The translations under genes and the position numbers were made by a program. A model generated the notes under the pieces. That model did not search any database, was not told the DNA's origin, and saw only the letters and a list, made by a program, of their open reading frames with translations. This document shows, in pieces, positions 33,166 to 43,996 of a stretch of 64,000 bases of DNA (position 1 is the stretch's first letter; the number at the start of each line of letters is the position of its first letter). The DNA is from Dryocosmus kuriphilus (Eukaryota; Arthropoda; Insecta; Hymenoptera; Cynipidae), in NCBI GenBank assembly GCA_038277395.1, contig CM076189.1:114064252-114128251 (forward strand), read 5' to 3'.

Positions 33166-34199
33166 GAATAGAAAATTATTTGGGTAGTTAATTAAATATT
33201 TCAGCAATTTTAAATTCCGTCATTTTTAGAATTTGGAGACAAAGAATAACTCGTTAATTTTTTATTCCTTAATTGTGTTCGTAAATTGAATGAATCGGCA
33301 AATTTTTACTTTGAATATTTCTAAAGTCTTCAATCGTATATTCGTTTCTTTTCTTCGATAGCTTCAGTCGAAAATTTTGTCAATTGTTGTTCTCAATCCT
33401 TTTTTATTATTAATTATGAAACAAGTTTAAGTCCAGACTTAGTATTTATTTCTCCGTGGATTAAAAGTGTTTGCATCAAACTGACACGAAGCAGGAGCAT
33501 ACCTTTCCGTGAAATAAATAATAATATGCAATCGAAAGCAAACATGGTTTTACGGTCACACGGCACTTTTATTAGCTGGTTGGAATGTGCAATTATCTTC
33601 GCTAAAAATTTCTTATTTTTCTCCTTACAGGACCTATTGTATCACATAATCTGGCGCCATGTTCTCCTAAAGGTGATTAGGAAGTTATTTAGAATAAAAT
33701 CTAAAAGGTTCAATTTTCTCGTTAGATAATTAACGAATCATTACTTTCTTCTAGATTATTTAAATCCCGAAATTTAGATTGTCGAAACACTAAATTTGCG
33801 AATTACTTAATAGAATTTACGAACTGAACATTTCCACCAAATTCTTAAACTTCCGAAGTTTAAAGTTGCTACAATTTAAATTTTCAGAAAGTAAGATTGC
33901 TGAAAATGAATATTTAATTATTTAGTAATCGATAATAGGTACTATATAAAGACTAATGAAAAATAACAAAAAAATAAATACGGAATATAGAAATCAACAA
34001 AAAAGACAATTGCCAAAAATTTCCAATATTTAAAAGTAACAAACATTTAGTTATCGGAAAATAAAACATCCGTATTTCTAAAAAGTTATTATTAACGAAA
34101 ATGTCATTTACTATAAATTTTTGAAGTCCCTAAATATAAAATTGCTTCAATTTTAAGTTTCTGAAACTAAAATTCGAGAAAATAAATATGAAATTACTT
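33166..34199 (+). repeat. Micro-exon array, block 4
   Basis: One array unit, closely matching the block at 61,461-62,524. It carries exon A8 and no type-B exon. It ends at the 3' end of the ORF1-only element E. Confidence 0.75.
33631..33672 (+). CDS. Candidate micro-exon A8 (42 nt)
   Basis: Acceptor tttttctccttacag, donor gtgatt. It reads PIVSHNLAPCSPK. The upstream CATATG inverted repeat is degraded here (catggttttacgg). Confidence 0.5.
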
Positions 34200-36163
34200 T
34201 AGTATTTCGTTCGTTTATTTATACTCTTTCCCTCTTACGGGTTTGAGAGTCATTACATAACCATCACATTTTTACATCCCGCGCGGATTTTACAAATACT
34301 TATTCCTACCTTATCGTATATGTACATAACTTCTTAGACTCTAATCTAAATCTACACACTTCCGCTCAAGACCATGGGCTTCCGTTTCCTCTCGCCATTT
34401 CCATCCTATTGACGGTACATTAATCCTCGACTCTACTGACTTTTCTTTTGCCTCTATACGAATCATTTTGGCTCTTCTCTACCATGCATGACTTACTCTT
34501 TCTGTCAGCCTTTCTACTTTCTTCATCCATCCCTAGCACATTCCAAAAAACTACTTTAATCCCTTTCCCGCTCTCTGTTTCCCTTCTCCCCACATTCTTC
34601 CTCTTATCTCGTTCGCAGACTGCGGCGCTTCTACTCTGTTCTTAGTCACCTCTGCCCCCCTTCGACCTCGAGACCGCTCTCCTATTTTCAAGTTCTCTCT
34701 CTCTTCATCCCATATCCACAACGTCTCATTTACCCACAGCATGTATCTTCCAAACCAAACTCTATTCCCTTTTCTCCTCTCCATCCAAACCATCTCTGTT
34801 ATCAACCATCTTTTCCTTCTCTCCCTCAATGTCATATCTTCATCAATTCTTTCCTTTCCTCCCCTAAGCACCTTCTTTTTCCTCATTAACTCTCTCCTCT
34901 CCACTTCACTTCCCAGTTTGACTACATACATCCTCGTTTTTCCTCCTGCCTTGTTGCCCAACCCCTTTATCTCCTGAACCCTGACATTTGCCCCTATGTC
35001 CCTCAAAAGTTTCCCTACATCCTTCATTCACGTTTCGCTTTCTACTTGCAATCCTTTTATAACGACATTCCTCCTTTTCTTTTCCATTCAGACCCCTTCA
35101 TTTTCCTTTCTAGTCCACGCACTCTACTTTTCATTCTATCTTTCTCCTCTCTCAAATTCACATCCCCCTCTTCCTCGTCCCTTCTACCTATTTCCTCACG
35201 ATTATCTTGACCTTCAGCTCTGAATCCTAAGTTACGTACCCTCTCTTCTACATGCCTTATTACCTTTCTCCCCTCTTCCTGCCTTCTTCTCTGTTCCTCC
35301 TCCACCCTTCTGATTTTTGCTACACATTTTCTTTCTCTTTCTTCCAGCACTTTTCCCATTTCCCCCATTTCCCCTTTAACTTTATGACTATCCCCTCTGT
35401 TCACCGCCCATGTTCTTTTTCTTCCGCTAGCCCTCTACACAGTGCCTTCTCTAACTATCGGAACATATTTTCCATTGTGACTTTTGTCTTATTTAATGCC
35501 TTATCCATGGCCTATTTGACCCTAACACCTTATCATTTGACTTACCAAACTCTAACCCCTCTGCGTCGTCCCCACTAGCCCCACCTGCCCGGCTCGTCAC
35601 TTGATTCGTTGCACACTAGGTCTCAGTCTCTAATTCCATTCTTCGGGCACGTATTGCCCTCTAGCGCTCTGTCGCCTTGGTCTCCTCGTAATTGGCCTGT
35701 TACCCAGTGGCCTGCCTATCTCCTACCTTACACACTGGTCTCCCGCGCCACTTATTGACCCCACGCTCCGCTATCCCGCCCCATCACCATTCCTTTATCC
35801 TTCGCACTATTTCCACACGAAAAGCCAGTAGTGATTAACAATAACCAAACCTAACCTCTTCATCCGTCTCCACAGCCTCGTACAGCTTCACTACCCTACT
35901 CTCTGTGCACCAAACTATCTAACTAACGTAACTAACTAACTAACTTCAAAACTTACCTCACCCTTCAGCATGCACCATTTTTTCTCACTTTTTCCCTTCT
36001 TCCACCTTCCGCGACCCTTCTACTCATTCCCTCCACATACCAGCTACCATAACTCTACGTACAACACTTTTTTTCACCCCACACGACACTTATTCACCTG
36101 CAAAGCCAAAACGATCGCTCAAATTCCTGCACCCGTCCCATCACTATCAGCGCCGGAAACGGA
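34200..36163 (-). mobile_element. ORF1-only LINE derivative, copy E
   Basis: About 1.96 kb on the minus strand, from gtttccggcgctgatag (5', near 36,163) to the tail ataaacgaacgaaa (3', near 34,200). It matches copy D along its length once the insertion in D is removed, including the repeated gttagttagttag leader near 35,900-35,945 and the abrupt step from the endonuclease start to the 3' UTR. The 3' flank is the usual LINE site of the array unit. The 5' flank (aaaagattcaattaataaat) is a different part of the unit, so a deletion or recombination has joined two units here. Confidence 0.8.
34551..35560 (-). pseudogene. ORF1 protein of copy E (broken)
   Basis: Frames 35,404-35,057 and 35,027-34,551 give, in order, a coiled coil (MGKVLEERERKCVAKIRRVE), a basic stretch, and the RRM-like part (KDVGKLLRDIGANVRVQEIK, ARG-rich KTRMYVVKLGSEVERRELMR, then DMTLRERRKRWLITEMVW). 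It runs on to ANEIRGRMWGEGKQRAGKGL, after which the endonuclease start follows in another frame. Nothing downstream encodes a reverse transcriptase. Confidence 0.65.
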
Positions 36164-37347
36164 TGCCCCCAAAAGATTCAATTAATAAATTAGGCAATTA
36201 ACGAATTATTATTTTCCCATAAATTTTTTAATCCCGAAATTTTATATAGTCGCCTTATTAATTTCATGAATTATGCAACAGAATTAATGAGTTAGCTATT
36301 TCCTCCAAATTCTTAAACGCCCGCAATTTAAAATTTCTGCAATGTGAGGTTTCATAAATTAAAGTTGCTTTTTTTTATCGAAAAATAAAGATCTCCATAT
36401 ATACAAATGACGAATTTAAAAATATCCAAGTGTAAAGTTGACCGATTTATTGAATTTACGAACTCTACAATTAACAGCTTAGAGAATTAACGAATTATTA
36501 TTTTCTTGTACAGTTTTTTAATTCCCGAAAATTAAAAGTGTCGAATTATTAAATTTACGAACTATATACTAAAATTAATGAATCGTTCGTTTTCTAATAG
36601 TTCTTAGATTGTCGAGATTTAAAATTGCTGAAATTTAAAGTTTCTGAAAATAGAATTGCTGAAACTAAATATTTAATTGTTTAATAGTAAACAATACATA
36701 TTATTTAAAGAGTGATGGAAAAAAAACAAAAATAGAAATACCTAATTTAAAGCCAACAAGACGGAAATTTGTCGAAAGTATAAATTAGTGAATTATATGA
36801 TTTACGAAGTTTAAAATAACAAACTTTCCAGTATCGAAAAATAGAATTTGGTGCCTTATTAAATTTACGATCAGCGAATATGAAAATTAGCGACGGAGTC
36901 ATTTCCTCTAAACTCATAAATTCCCTGAATCTAAAATTTCTGATATTTAAAGTTTCTGGATCTAAATTGCAGAAAACAGATATAAAATTAACTTAATATT
37001 TTATTAAATATAAAGTTATATTAATATTTAATTAAGTGTCTCAGCAACTTTAAATTCCGTGCATTTAAGAACTCGGGGAAAAAGAATGACTCCTTTATTT
37101 CCTAATTACTTGAATGTCATATATATATATAAGATTATATAAATATAACAGAAAAAAGTAAATATTTGCCTGAATGGCCAAATTGTTTCGACCAAGTTGT
37201 CATAAAATAGGAGCATACCTTTCCGTAGAGAAAATAATAATAAACATTCGAAAGCTAGAATATGCTTTACGAACATATGGCACTTTTATTTACTGGCTGC
37301 AAAGTACAACAATCTTAGCTGAAAATTTCTAATGTTTCTTCGTACGC

Positions 37348-37389
37348 GACCGTTGATGTCACAGAATCCTCGGCCAAGTTCTCTGGGAG
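37348..37389 (+). pseudogene. Micro-exon A9, acceptor lost
   Basis: 42 nt, open (PLMSQNPRPSSLG), donor gtgact. The acceptor reads cgtacgc, with no AG. Confidence 0.45.
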
Positions 37390-37645
37390 GTGACTGAAAA
37401 GTTGTCTAGAATACAATCTAAAAGATTAAAACATTTTGAACGAATTGAAGGCTTCCAAGAGGTCTGAAACTACTGAAATGATTTCAAGTGATACCACCAT
37501 GGGTTTGAAATAATTCAATGCGAATCCAATATAAATTGAAAACAATTGAAAGCAAGCATATGTTCTAAGAGCGAGTGGAAATTTTTCTAACTGGTTGGGA
37601 AGAAGAATGAGCTTCACTGAAAGTTTCTTATGCTTCTTCTTACAG

Positions 37646-37708
37646 GTCCAGCTGTCCCACATGCATACGGATTTCTAGAGACTTCGATGAAGAACCTTGA
37701 GACAGGCG
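37646..37708 (+). CDS. Candidate micro-exon B4 (63 nt)
   Basis: Acceptor tgcttcttcttacag, donor gtaatt. It reads PAVPHAYGFLETSMKNLETG in phase 1. Only the PA-P start resembles B1; the rest differs strongly although the flanks are conserved. Confidence 0.5.
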
Positions 37709-38372
37709 GTAATTAGAAAATTATTTAGAATAAAATCTGAAGGGTCCAATTGTCTATTTAGATAATTAATGAATTATTAATTTCTTCTAAATTATTTAAA
37801 TAACAAATTAGAAATTTAACGAAAGAGTAATTTCATGTAAGCTCTTAAATTCCCTAAATATAAAATTTCCGAAATGTGAAGTTTCTGAAACTAAAATTAC
37901 AGAAAATAAATTCAAAATTATTTTAATGCTTAATTAGATATTTTAGCAACTCAAAATTTCACACATTTAAGAATTTCGAGAAAAAGAATAATTCCTTAAT
38001 TGTTTTCGTGAATTTAATAACTCGGCAATTATGAATTTTGGTTATTTATAAATTCGTCGATCGTATATGCGGCATTCATTTTTTCCTCATTTTTTGTTAG
38101 TTGTAGTCGAAAATATTCTCAATTGTTTTTTTCAATCCTCTTCTATTATCAATTATGAAACAATCTTAAATCCAGGGTTAGTAAATATTTGTCCGAAGGG
38201 CAAAATTGTTTCCGCCGAAACTGCCTATTATATAGGAGTATAGATTTCCGTGGAATAAATAGTAAAAAGCAATCGAAAGCAAACATGTGTTTGACGAGCA
38301 TATGGTACTTTCATTTACTGTTTGGGAAATACTACTATCTTCGCTGAAAATTTCTTATATTTCTTCTTGAAG

Positions 38373-38414
38373 TATCAATCGTATCACAGAATCCTCCACC
38401 TGGTTCTCGTAGAG
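38373..38414 (+). CDS. Candidate micro-exon A10 (42 nt)
   Basis: Acceptor tatttcttcttgaag (AG kept), donor gtgatt. It reads SIVSQNPPPGSRR. Confidence 0.5.
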
Positions 38415-38662
38415 GTGATTAAAAAGCTCCCTAGGATAAAATCTAAGAGATTCAAAGATTTTAAGAGATTTCAAGCATTCCAAGAAATTTAAAGCAATTG
38501 AAATGTATTCAAGTGATTTCAATATGGATTTGGAATAAGAATCTAAATTAAATTTAAAGTAACTGAAAGCAAGCATACGCCTTTAGAGAGAGTGGTAGCT
38601 TTGGTAACTGGTTGGAAAGTGTAATGAGCTTCACCGAAAATTTCTTATATTTCTTCTTCCAG

Positions 38663-38725
38663 CTCCAGCTAGCCCAGGTGAACAAGCAGATCAACAACCT
38701 CCGCCGAAGAAGGCTAAAACAAGCG
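38663..38725 (+). CDS. Candidate micro-exon B5 (63 nt, basic C-terminal part)
   Basis: Acceptor tatttcttcttccag, donor gtaatt. It reads PASPGEQADQQPPPKKAKTS in phase 1. The PPPKKAK stretch resembles a short basic nuclear-localisation-type motif, but this is only a resemblance. An internal CAG-GTGAAC lies at the position equivalent to that in B1. Confidence 0.55.
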
Positions 38726-39287
38726 GTAATTGAAAAACTATTTGGAATAAAATATATTAGATTCAATTTCAAAATGAGAAAATTAACGAAATGGTCATTT
38801 CCTCTAAATTACTAAATTCCCTGAATATAAACTTGCTAAAATTTTAGCCTCTGAAGCTAAACTGCAGAAAATAAACATAACATTATTTCAATATTTAATT
38901 ATATTTTTCAGCAACTGTAAATTCCGTGCATTTAAGAATTCAGTGAAAAAGAATAACTCGTTAATTTTTTAATTCGATAATTGTTTTTTTTATTTACTTT
39001 ATCTTTATTTTTCGCTAGCTTCAGTCGAAAATATTGTCAGTTGTCCTTTTCAATCCTTTTTTATTATTAATTATGTAACAAATTTAAATCGACACTCGGT
39101 CAATATTTCACCGAAGGGAAAAATTGTTTCCCCCAAATTGCCATGAAATAGGAGTACACCTTTCATTGGAATAAATAATCATAAATAATCGAAAGCAAGC
39201 ATATGTCTTAAGAACATACGTTACTTTCATATACTGGTGTGAAAGTGCAATTATCTTCCTTAGAGATTCATATATTTCTGTTTACAG

Positions 39288-39329
39288 AACCGTTTATGTC
39301 ACAGAATACTCGATCAAGTCTTCTTGGAG
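39288..39329 (+). CDS. Candidate micro-exon A11 (42 nt)
   Basis: Acceptor tatttctgtttacag, donor gtgatt. It reads PFMSQNTRSSLLG. Confidence 0.5.
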
Positions 39330-39581
39330 GTGATTACACAGTTTACAATACAATCTAAAGGATTCAAAGATTTTGAACAAATTCGAGCCTTCCAAAAAAT
39401 ATAAAGCATCTCAAAAAGATTCAGAAGATTTCAATATGAACCCTAAAAAACGTAATAGGTGTCTAATATAAATATAAAAAGAATAGAATGAAGCACATGT
39501 TTTACGAAAGTATGCTACTTTGACTTCCTTGTTTGAAAAGTAAATTATGTTCCCAAAAATTTCATATATTTCTCTTTACAA

Positions 39582-39623
39582 AACAATTTGTGTCACATAA
39601 TAGTTCATCAATTTTTCGGAAAG
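39582..39623 (+). pseudogene. Micro-exon A12, acceptor AA
   Basis: 42 nt, open (QFVSHNSSSIFRK), donor gtgatt. The acceptor has become tttacaa. Confidence 0.45.
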
Positions 39624-39883
39624 GTGATTACACAGTTATGTACAATAAAATCTAAAAGATTAAAAGATTTTGAGCAAATTCAAGCCTTCCAAGAAATACA
39701 TAACCATTCAAGAAAGTGCAGATGATATCAATATTAATTAGAAATAATTGAATACGAGCCTAATATGATTTAATTGAAAATGATTGAAAGCAGGCATATG
39801 TTTTAAAAACATATGGTAATTTTATTTACTGGTTTAAAAGTGGAATTATCTTCCCTAAAAATTTCATATATTTCTGTTTATAG

Positions 39884-39925
39884 GAATGTTTATGTCACAG
39901 AATGCTCGATCAAGTTCTCTTACAG
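39884..39925 (+). CDS. Candidate micro-exon A13 (42 nt, GC donor)
   Basis: Acceptor tctgtttatag. The donor is CAG-GCGATT, so only a GC-AG intron could follow. It reads MFMSQNARSSSLT. Confidence 0.4.
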
Positions 39926-40075
39926 GCGATTAGACAGTTCAATACAATCTAAAAGATTCAATGATATTAAGCAAATTCAAGCCTTCCAAAAAATATAAAA
40001 ACAATTCAAAAAATTTCAAATTATTTCAATATAAATTAAAATCAATGTAATAAAAGTCTAATATAAGGGCAATGA

Positions 40076-41210
40076 ACTTCGTTCTAAAGTTTTAAGGTAT
40101 TTTAGTGGTTTTAAGAAACACTAACGTATTTGAAGAGTTTTAAGGTATCCTACGGTATATAAGGGATTTTAAAGGATTTAAGAGGTTAAAACGATTTTAG
40201 GGGTTTAAAGGGTTTTTAATGATTTTAATGGATTTTGAGGGACTTAAGCGTTTAAAAAAATGTAGTGATACTTAAGTTTCTAAGAGCTTTAAGGCATTTG
40301 AAAGTTCTTAACATATTTTAGAAGGATTAAACAATTTAAGAGATTCTATGACTTTTCAGGGAATTTTAAGAGGTTTAAAGGACCTTGCGGCATTAATGCA
40401 TTTCAGGGTATATAGGCAGTTTAAGGGTATGATGGAACTTGAGTGGTATTAGTATCTTAATTTTTGTAGGGAATTTAATTGTTTCAGAAATTGTAAGGGG
40501 TTTAAAGCTTTAGCGGAATAGTTTTAAGGGTTGAAAGGGATTTTTAGTAAATAGATATTGTAAAATATTCAATTTTAAGAGAATTAAGGAACTTGAAGAT
40601 CTTTTAGGGCTTTACGGGTATTTCAAATATTTTAAAGTGTTTTAAGGGCTTTTAACATGTTCCAAGTATTTCAAGGGATTTTAAGGAAATTAAGGGGTTT
40701 AAAGCGATTTAGTGGTTTTAAGGGATTAGGTGACTTTAATGAATCTAAATAGTTTTATGTGATTATAAGTGTTTTAAGGACGTTGAAAAGTTTTAATAAA
40801 TTATTCGAGATTTACAGGATTTTAGGAGGTTTTAAGAAATTTTAAGTATTTTAAAGGATATTATGTGTTTAATGCGTTTTATGAGTTTTAAGGGGTTTAA
40901 GAGATTGAAGAGATTTTCATGGTTATAGGATTTGAAGTGTTTTAAGGGATCTTAGATGTTTAGAAGGGTTTTAGGAAGTTTTAGGTCATTCTATAGGTTT
41001 ACTGGTTTCCTAAGGTATTTCAGGGATACAAGTGCATCAAGGTACTTTAAGAGTTTGAATTGTTTTAAATGATTTACGGCATTGAGGCTTATTAGGATTT
41101 TAGGGGTTTCAAAGCTTCAAAAGATTTTATCGATTTTTATGAATGTTAAATGTGTGATGAGTTTTAAGGGATATTAGGGAATGCAAACAAGGGCTAGAAA
41201 CTCTCGGGCA
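40076..41210. repeat. Degenerate TTTAAGGG/TTTTAAG low-complexity block
   Basis: Continuous irregular repetition of words such as ttttaaggg, gatttaag and gggatttta. It starts abruptly after the last micro-exon subrepeat. The same kind of DNA returns at 56,199-56,720 and, with more A, at 9,231-10,230. Confidence 0.7.
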
Positions 41211-41271
41211 TATCCTGAGTGGATGTTCAAAACATGCGTGTTATGTTTACATTGAGAGACACAATGCGGCT

Positions 41272-41520
41272 CTAAAAGTGCTGTATTAACATCCTCGGTT
41301 CTCCTGTGGTGTCGACTGAACACCCGTTTTGCCATACACCAAGAGGATCAAGAGTCCGTCGCAGAAAATGACCAGTGTAATATCTACTTGAACTTTTCGT
41401 TTCACCACTAATCACCGTATTAGTACAACGAAGCCTCGTATTGTCGTCCATGAACTGAAGGCTAAGGAAATACATTTGATTGAGTTTTTCGGCACCATCT
41501 GATGGTAACATTACATCGAA
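41272..41520 (-). pseudogene. Possible Tc1/mariner transposase fragment
   Basis: The minus strand reads LSLQFMDDNTRLRCTNTV, which resembles the fMqDNArpH...v block before the last catalytic acid of Tc1/mariner transposases. The following frame (DGLLILLVYGK) sits where SPDLNPIEHVWD would be, but is badly degraded. No terminal repeats were found. Confidence 0.4.
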
Positions 41521-42042
41521 GGAGGAAGAGAAGCGGACTAAATATCAAAATCTGCTCTTTGAATTGTGTAGACTCCATCCTGGATGCAAAGTCCATCTTG
41601 TAGTTCTCATTATTGGCTGCCTTGGAGGTATGAAGACCTCCTTCTAAGGACAGCTAAAAAAGATCCCGGCTTGTCAACATCAAGCTTCGAAAATTGGAAG
41701 TCTTATGCAAAAGGCAGTACTTCTGGTGTCACTACATCTGCTCCGTCAGCACTGTGCCTTGTAATATGTAATATCAAGATTGGTAGCTCTAAAAAAGCAT
41801 CGAATGGTGTGATTTTTCCTCCTTCAACACTTTCGCTCGCCTCGTATGGACATCCGCGGTATGTGCGAAAGAAAAGTAGCAGTATTTAACGCAGTCAACT
41901 CGCGCAAAAAAATTCCCGCTCTTGCTTACCTTCTGCACGGAAGGAGCAGAAGTGGATGACGTACATGTTTCAGCTGCTTTGAGATTATTTTGTTTACTAG
42001 AGAAACCACAATCGAAGCTTCCGAAGCCTACAGCTTCTCTAA
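41521..42042. other. Moderately GC stretch, unrecognised
   Basis: Between the mariner-like scrap and the TAA microsatellite. A 101-codon + strand frame (41,584-41,889) has no recognisable features. It may be part of an older mobile element. Confidence 0.35.
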
Positions 42043-42074
42043 CATAATAATAATAATATTAATAATAATAATAA
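42043..42074. repeat. (TAA)n microsatellite abutting an R1-like LINE
   Basis: About ten taa triplets with one interruption, followed immediately by a T run (42,075-42,089) that is the poly(A) tail of the minus-strand LINE. Confidence 0.85.
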
Positions 42075-42332
42075 TTTTTTTTTTTTTTTAGAAGGTTTGT
42101 GGAAAATCTTTTAAAGACGCTCGGAAGGGTCCGCACTATCCGAGCGTTTGGGATTTCCACTCTCTAAAAACCACACACCTTTCCTTTTCGGCATAAGATC
42201 CACCCCGGGAACCGCTTTCGCATAACTTCAGGATGGGACCGATTTCTTCACCCTGTAGGTATCGCCTCTCTTGTCCAGTTGTTCGGAACTTTGTCGTCTT
42301 CTGCGCTCGTCTAGGCGTCACAAGCATCGTCC

Positions 42333-42914
42333 TTAGCTTAAGTCTTCTTCTAGACTTTCGAGATGTTCCTCACCCTTTTTCTGCCGAAGGAGCATTTCAA
42401 CGTACCCCGCGATCTTATCCCAGAGTTCTTCGCTCTGCAAGATTGCCTCATTCGCGTTGTCCGGTCTAATATCCCCTATTTCGGTTTGGATATTCCTCCT
42501 TTCCTCAGCCAATCGGCCGCACACAAAGAAAGTGTGCTCCACATCGTCGTTTCCGGCTCCGCAGTACACACATTCAGGGCTCCTTACCTTCTTTATCTTG
42601 TGGAGATAACTTTGGAAGTAGCCATGTCCAGACAGGAATTCTGTCAGATAGTAATTGAACTCGCCATGTTTGCGATTTATCCAGCCGTTCACGTCAGGAA
42701 TCAGCCTTGCTGTCCACCTACCTCTGGTTTCCCGATCCCACCGGTGCTGACAGCGCCCTAAAGTGTGGCTTCTTGCTTCTATTTTAATGGCCTTCTTGTA
42801 TCCCTCGGCTGCCTTCTCGAAGATTTCTTCTTTTCCTTGGATCACTGACGCCATCCGCTTTCGGTATATCTCCTTTTTGAGCGCGCCTGCCCAAATTTCA
42901 GCGCCATAGAGCAT
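42333..42914 (-). pseudogene. R1-like ORF2: C-terminal region with CCHC motif
   Basis: An open 193-residue segment starts YGAEIWAGALKKEIYRKRM and has the RWDRETRGRWTARLIPDVNG and GHGYFQSYLHK blocks. It carries CVYCGAGNDDVEHTFFVC, the CxxC...HxxxxC motif normal after the RT in R1-type elements and thought to bind nucleic acid. It ends with a tail of E and R. This is the best preserved part of the element. Confidence 0.8.
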
Positions 42915-43025
42915 AGTTGCCTAGGCGTCCGTCATTAGCAAGCGCCGCTTGCTTTGCATTGGCCCTCTTGTGCCGGCCATCAGCCTGCTTAGCGCCGTCG
43001 TAACAATGGCCGCCTTATTTTCTGC

Positions 43026-43996
43026 TCACTTAATTTGCTCCAAAAAGGTGAGTTTGGTGACTATCATTATACCTAGGTATTTCAAGGATCCCTTGGTCAT
43101 AATCTGCTCCGTCCCTACCTGCATCGGAATGATAGTGGGTATCTGCTTCCGCGTCAGCACTACGAGTTCCGTCCTCCCCATAGCCAGATCGAGTCCAATG
43201 TCCCCCATCCATATACTCACGCGCCGCATGATCATGCTGAGCTTGCTCTGCGCGTTTTCAATGTTTCGGGCGATTATTACCGCCATGACATCGTCTGCAT
43301 ACCCTGAGAGGGAGGTCTCATCAGGCATCTCTATTCGCAGGATATCATCAAATGAGATGTTCCACAGATCTTGGCCTAGGATCGAGCCTAGGGCGGCACC
43401 CGCAGTTATCTGCTTCTATTTTGAGCCATCCACTGTATCGTAAATAAGTATCCTATCCTTCAGGTAACCTTTTAACATACGTAGGAGGTACTCTGGCGTA
43501 TTAAATTTTTTCATCGCTTTTAGCATGTTCTCCACGTGAACGAGTTGAAGGCGTTTCTCAAGTCCAACGTGGCTAGCAGGACCGTCTTTCTGGTGTAGTG
43601 GTTACCCTCTTGCATCCTCTTGGCAGTTTCCATGACCTCTCGGATCGCATGTATCGTCGAGCGTCCATTTCTAAAACCTTATTGCCTATCAGCAGGGTCC
43701 CCTGCAGCCTGCATGGCCGTTAGGAGTCGGGCTATAAGCTTCTTCTCTAGGAGTTTCCCGGCTGTGTTCAGCATGCAAAGTGGTCTGTATGCTGATGGGG
43801 AATTCCTATCACCCTTTCCTTTGCTGATAAGCACCATTTTCTGTATTTTCCATTGTTCATGGAAAATGCCCTCCTTTAGGCACGGGTTGTACATGTCAAG
43901 AAGCAACTGCGGGCAGATGTTAGCTATGGCCTTTTCTACTTCTGCTGGGATCCAATCTGATCCAGGCGCCTTCTTGTTCTGTAGAGAGTTTGCCAC
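43026..43996 (-). pseudogene. R1-like ORF2: reverse transcriptase
   Basis: 43,996-43,679 has NKKAPGSDWIPAEVEKAI and KMVLISKGKGDRNSPSAYRP, followed by LCMLNTAGKLLEK, which are RT motifs 0-2 of the R1 type. 43,328-43,026 has SGYADDVMAVIIARN, with catalytic YADD intact at 43,290-43,301. It continues with YLGIMIVTKLTFLEQIK. The segment between (43,679-43,330) is broken across frames. Confidence 0.8.

Larger units (their letters stand above)
36164..40075 (+). repeat. Micro-exon array, block 5 (units 5-7)
   Basis: Starts inside a unit (after a type-B exon position), then gives full units opening near 37,030, 37,930 and 38,890. Exons: A9 and B4, A10 and B5, then A11, A12 and A13 at roughly 295-302-bp spacing without type-B exons. 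The last subrepeat decays into different low-complexity DNA at about 40,075. Confidence 0.75.

Noticed and set aside
38612..38815. 67-codon frame covering exon B5 (MESVMSFTENFLYFFFQ...)
   Set aside because: It reads through the acceptor polypyrimidine tract in a frame other than the exon phase. The 63-nt spliced exon fits the paralogs better.
41272..41520. Intact mariner transposase
   Set aside because: Only one weak motif block is seen, frames are broken and no terminal inverted repeats were found.
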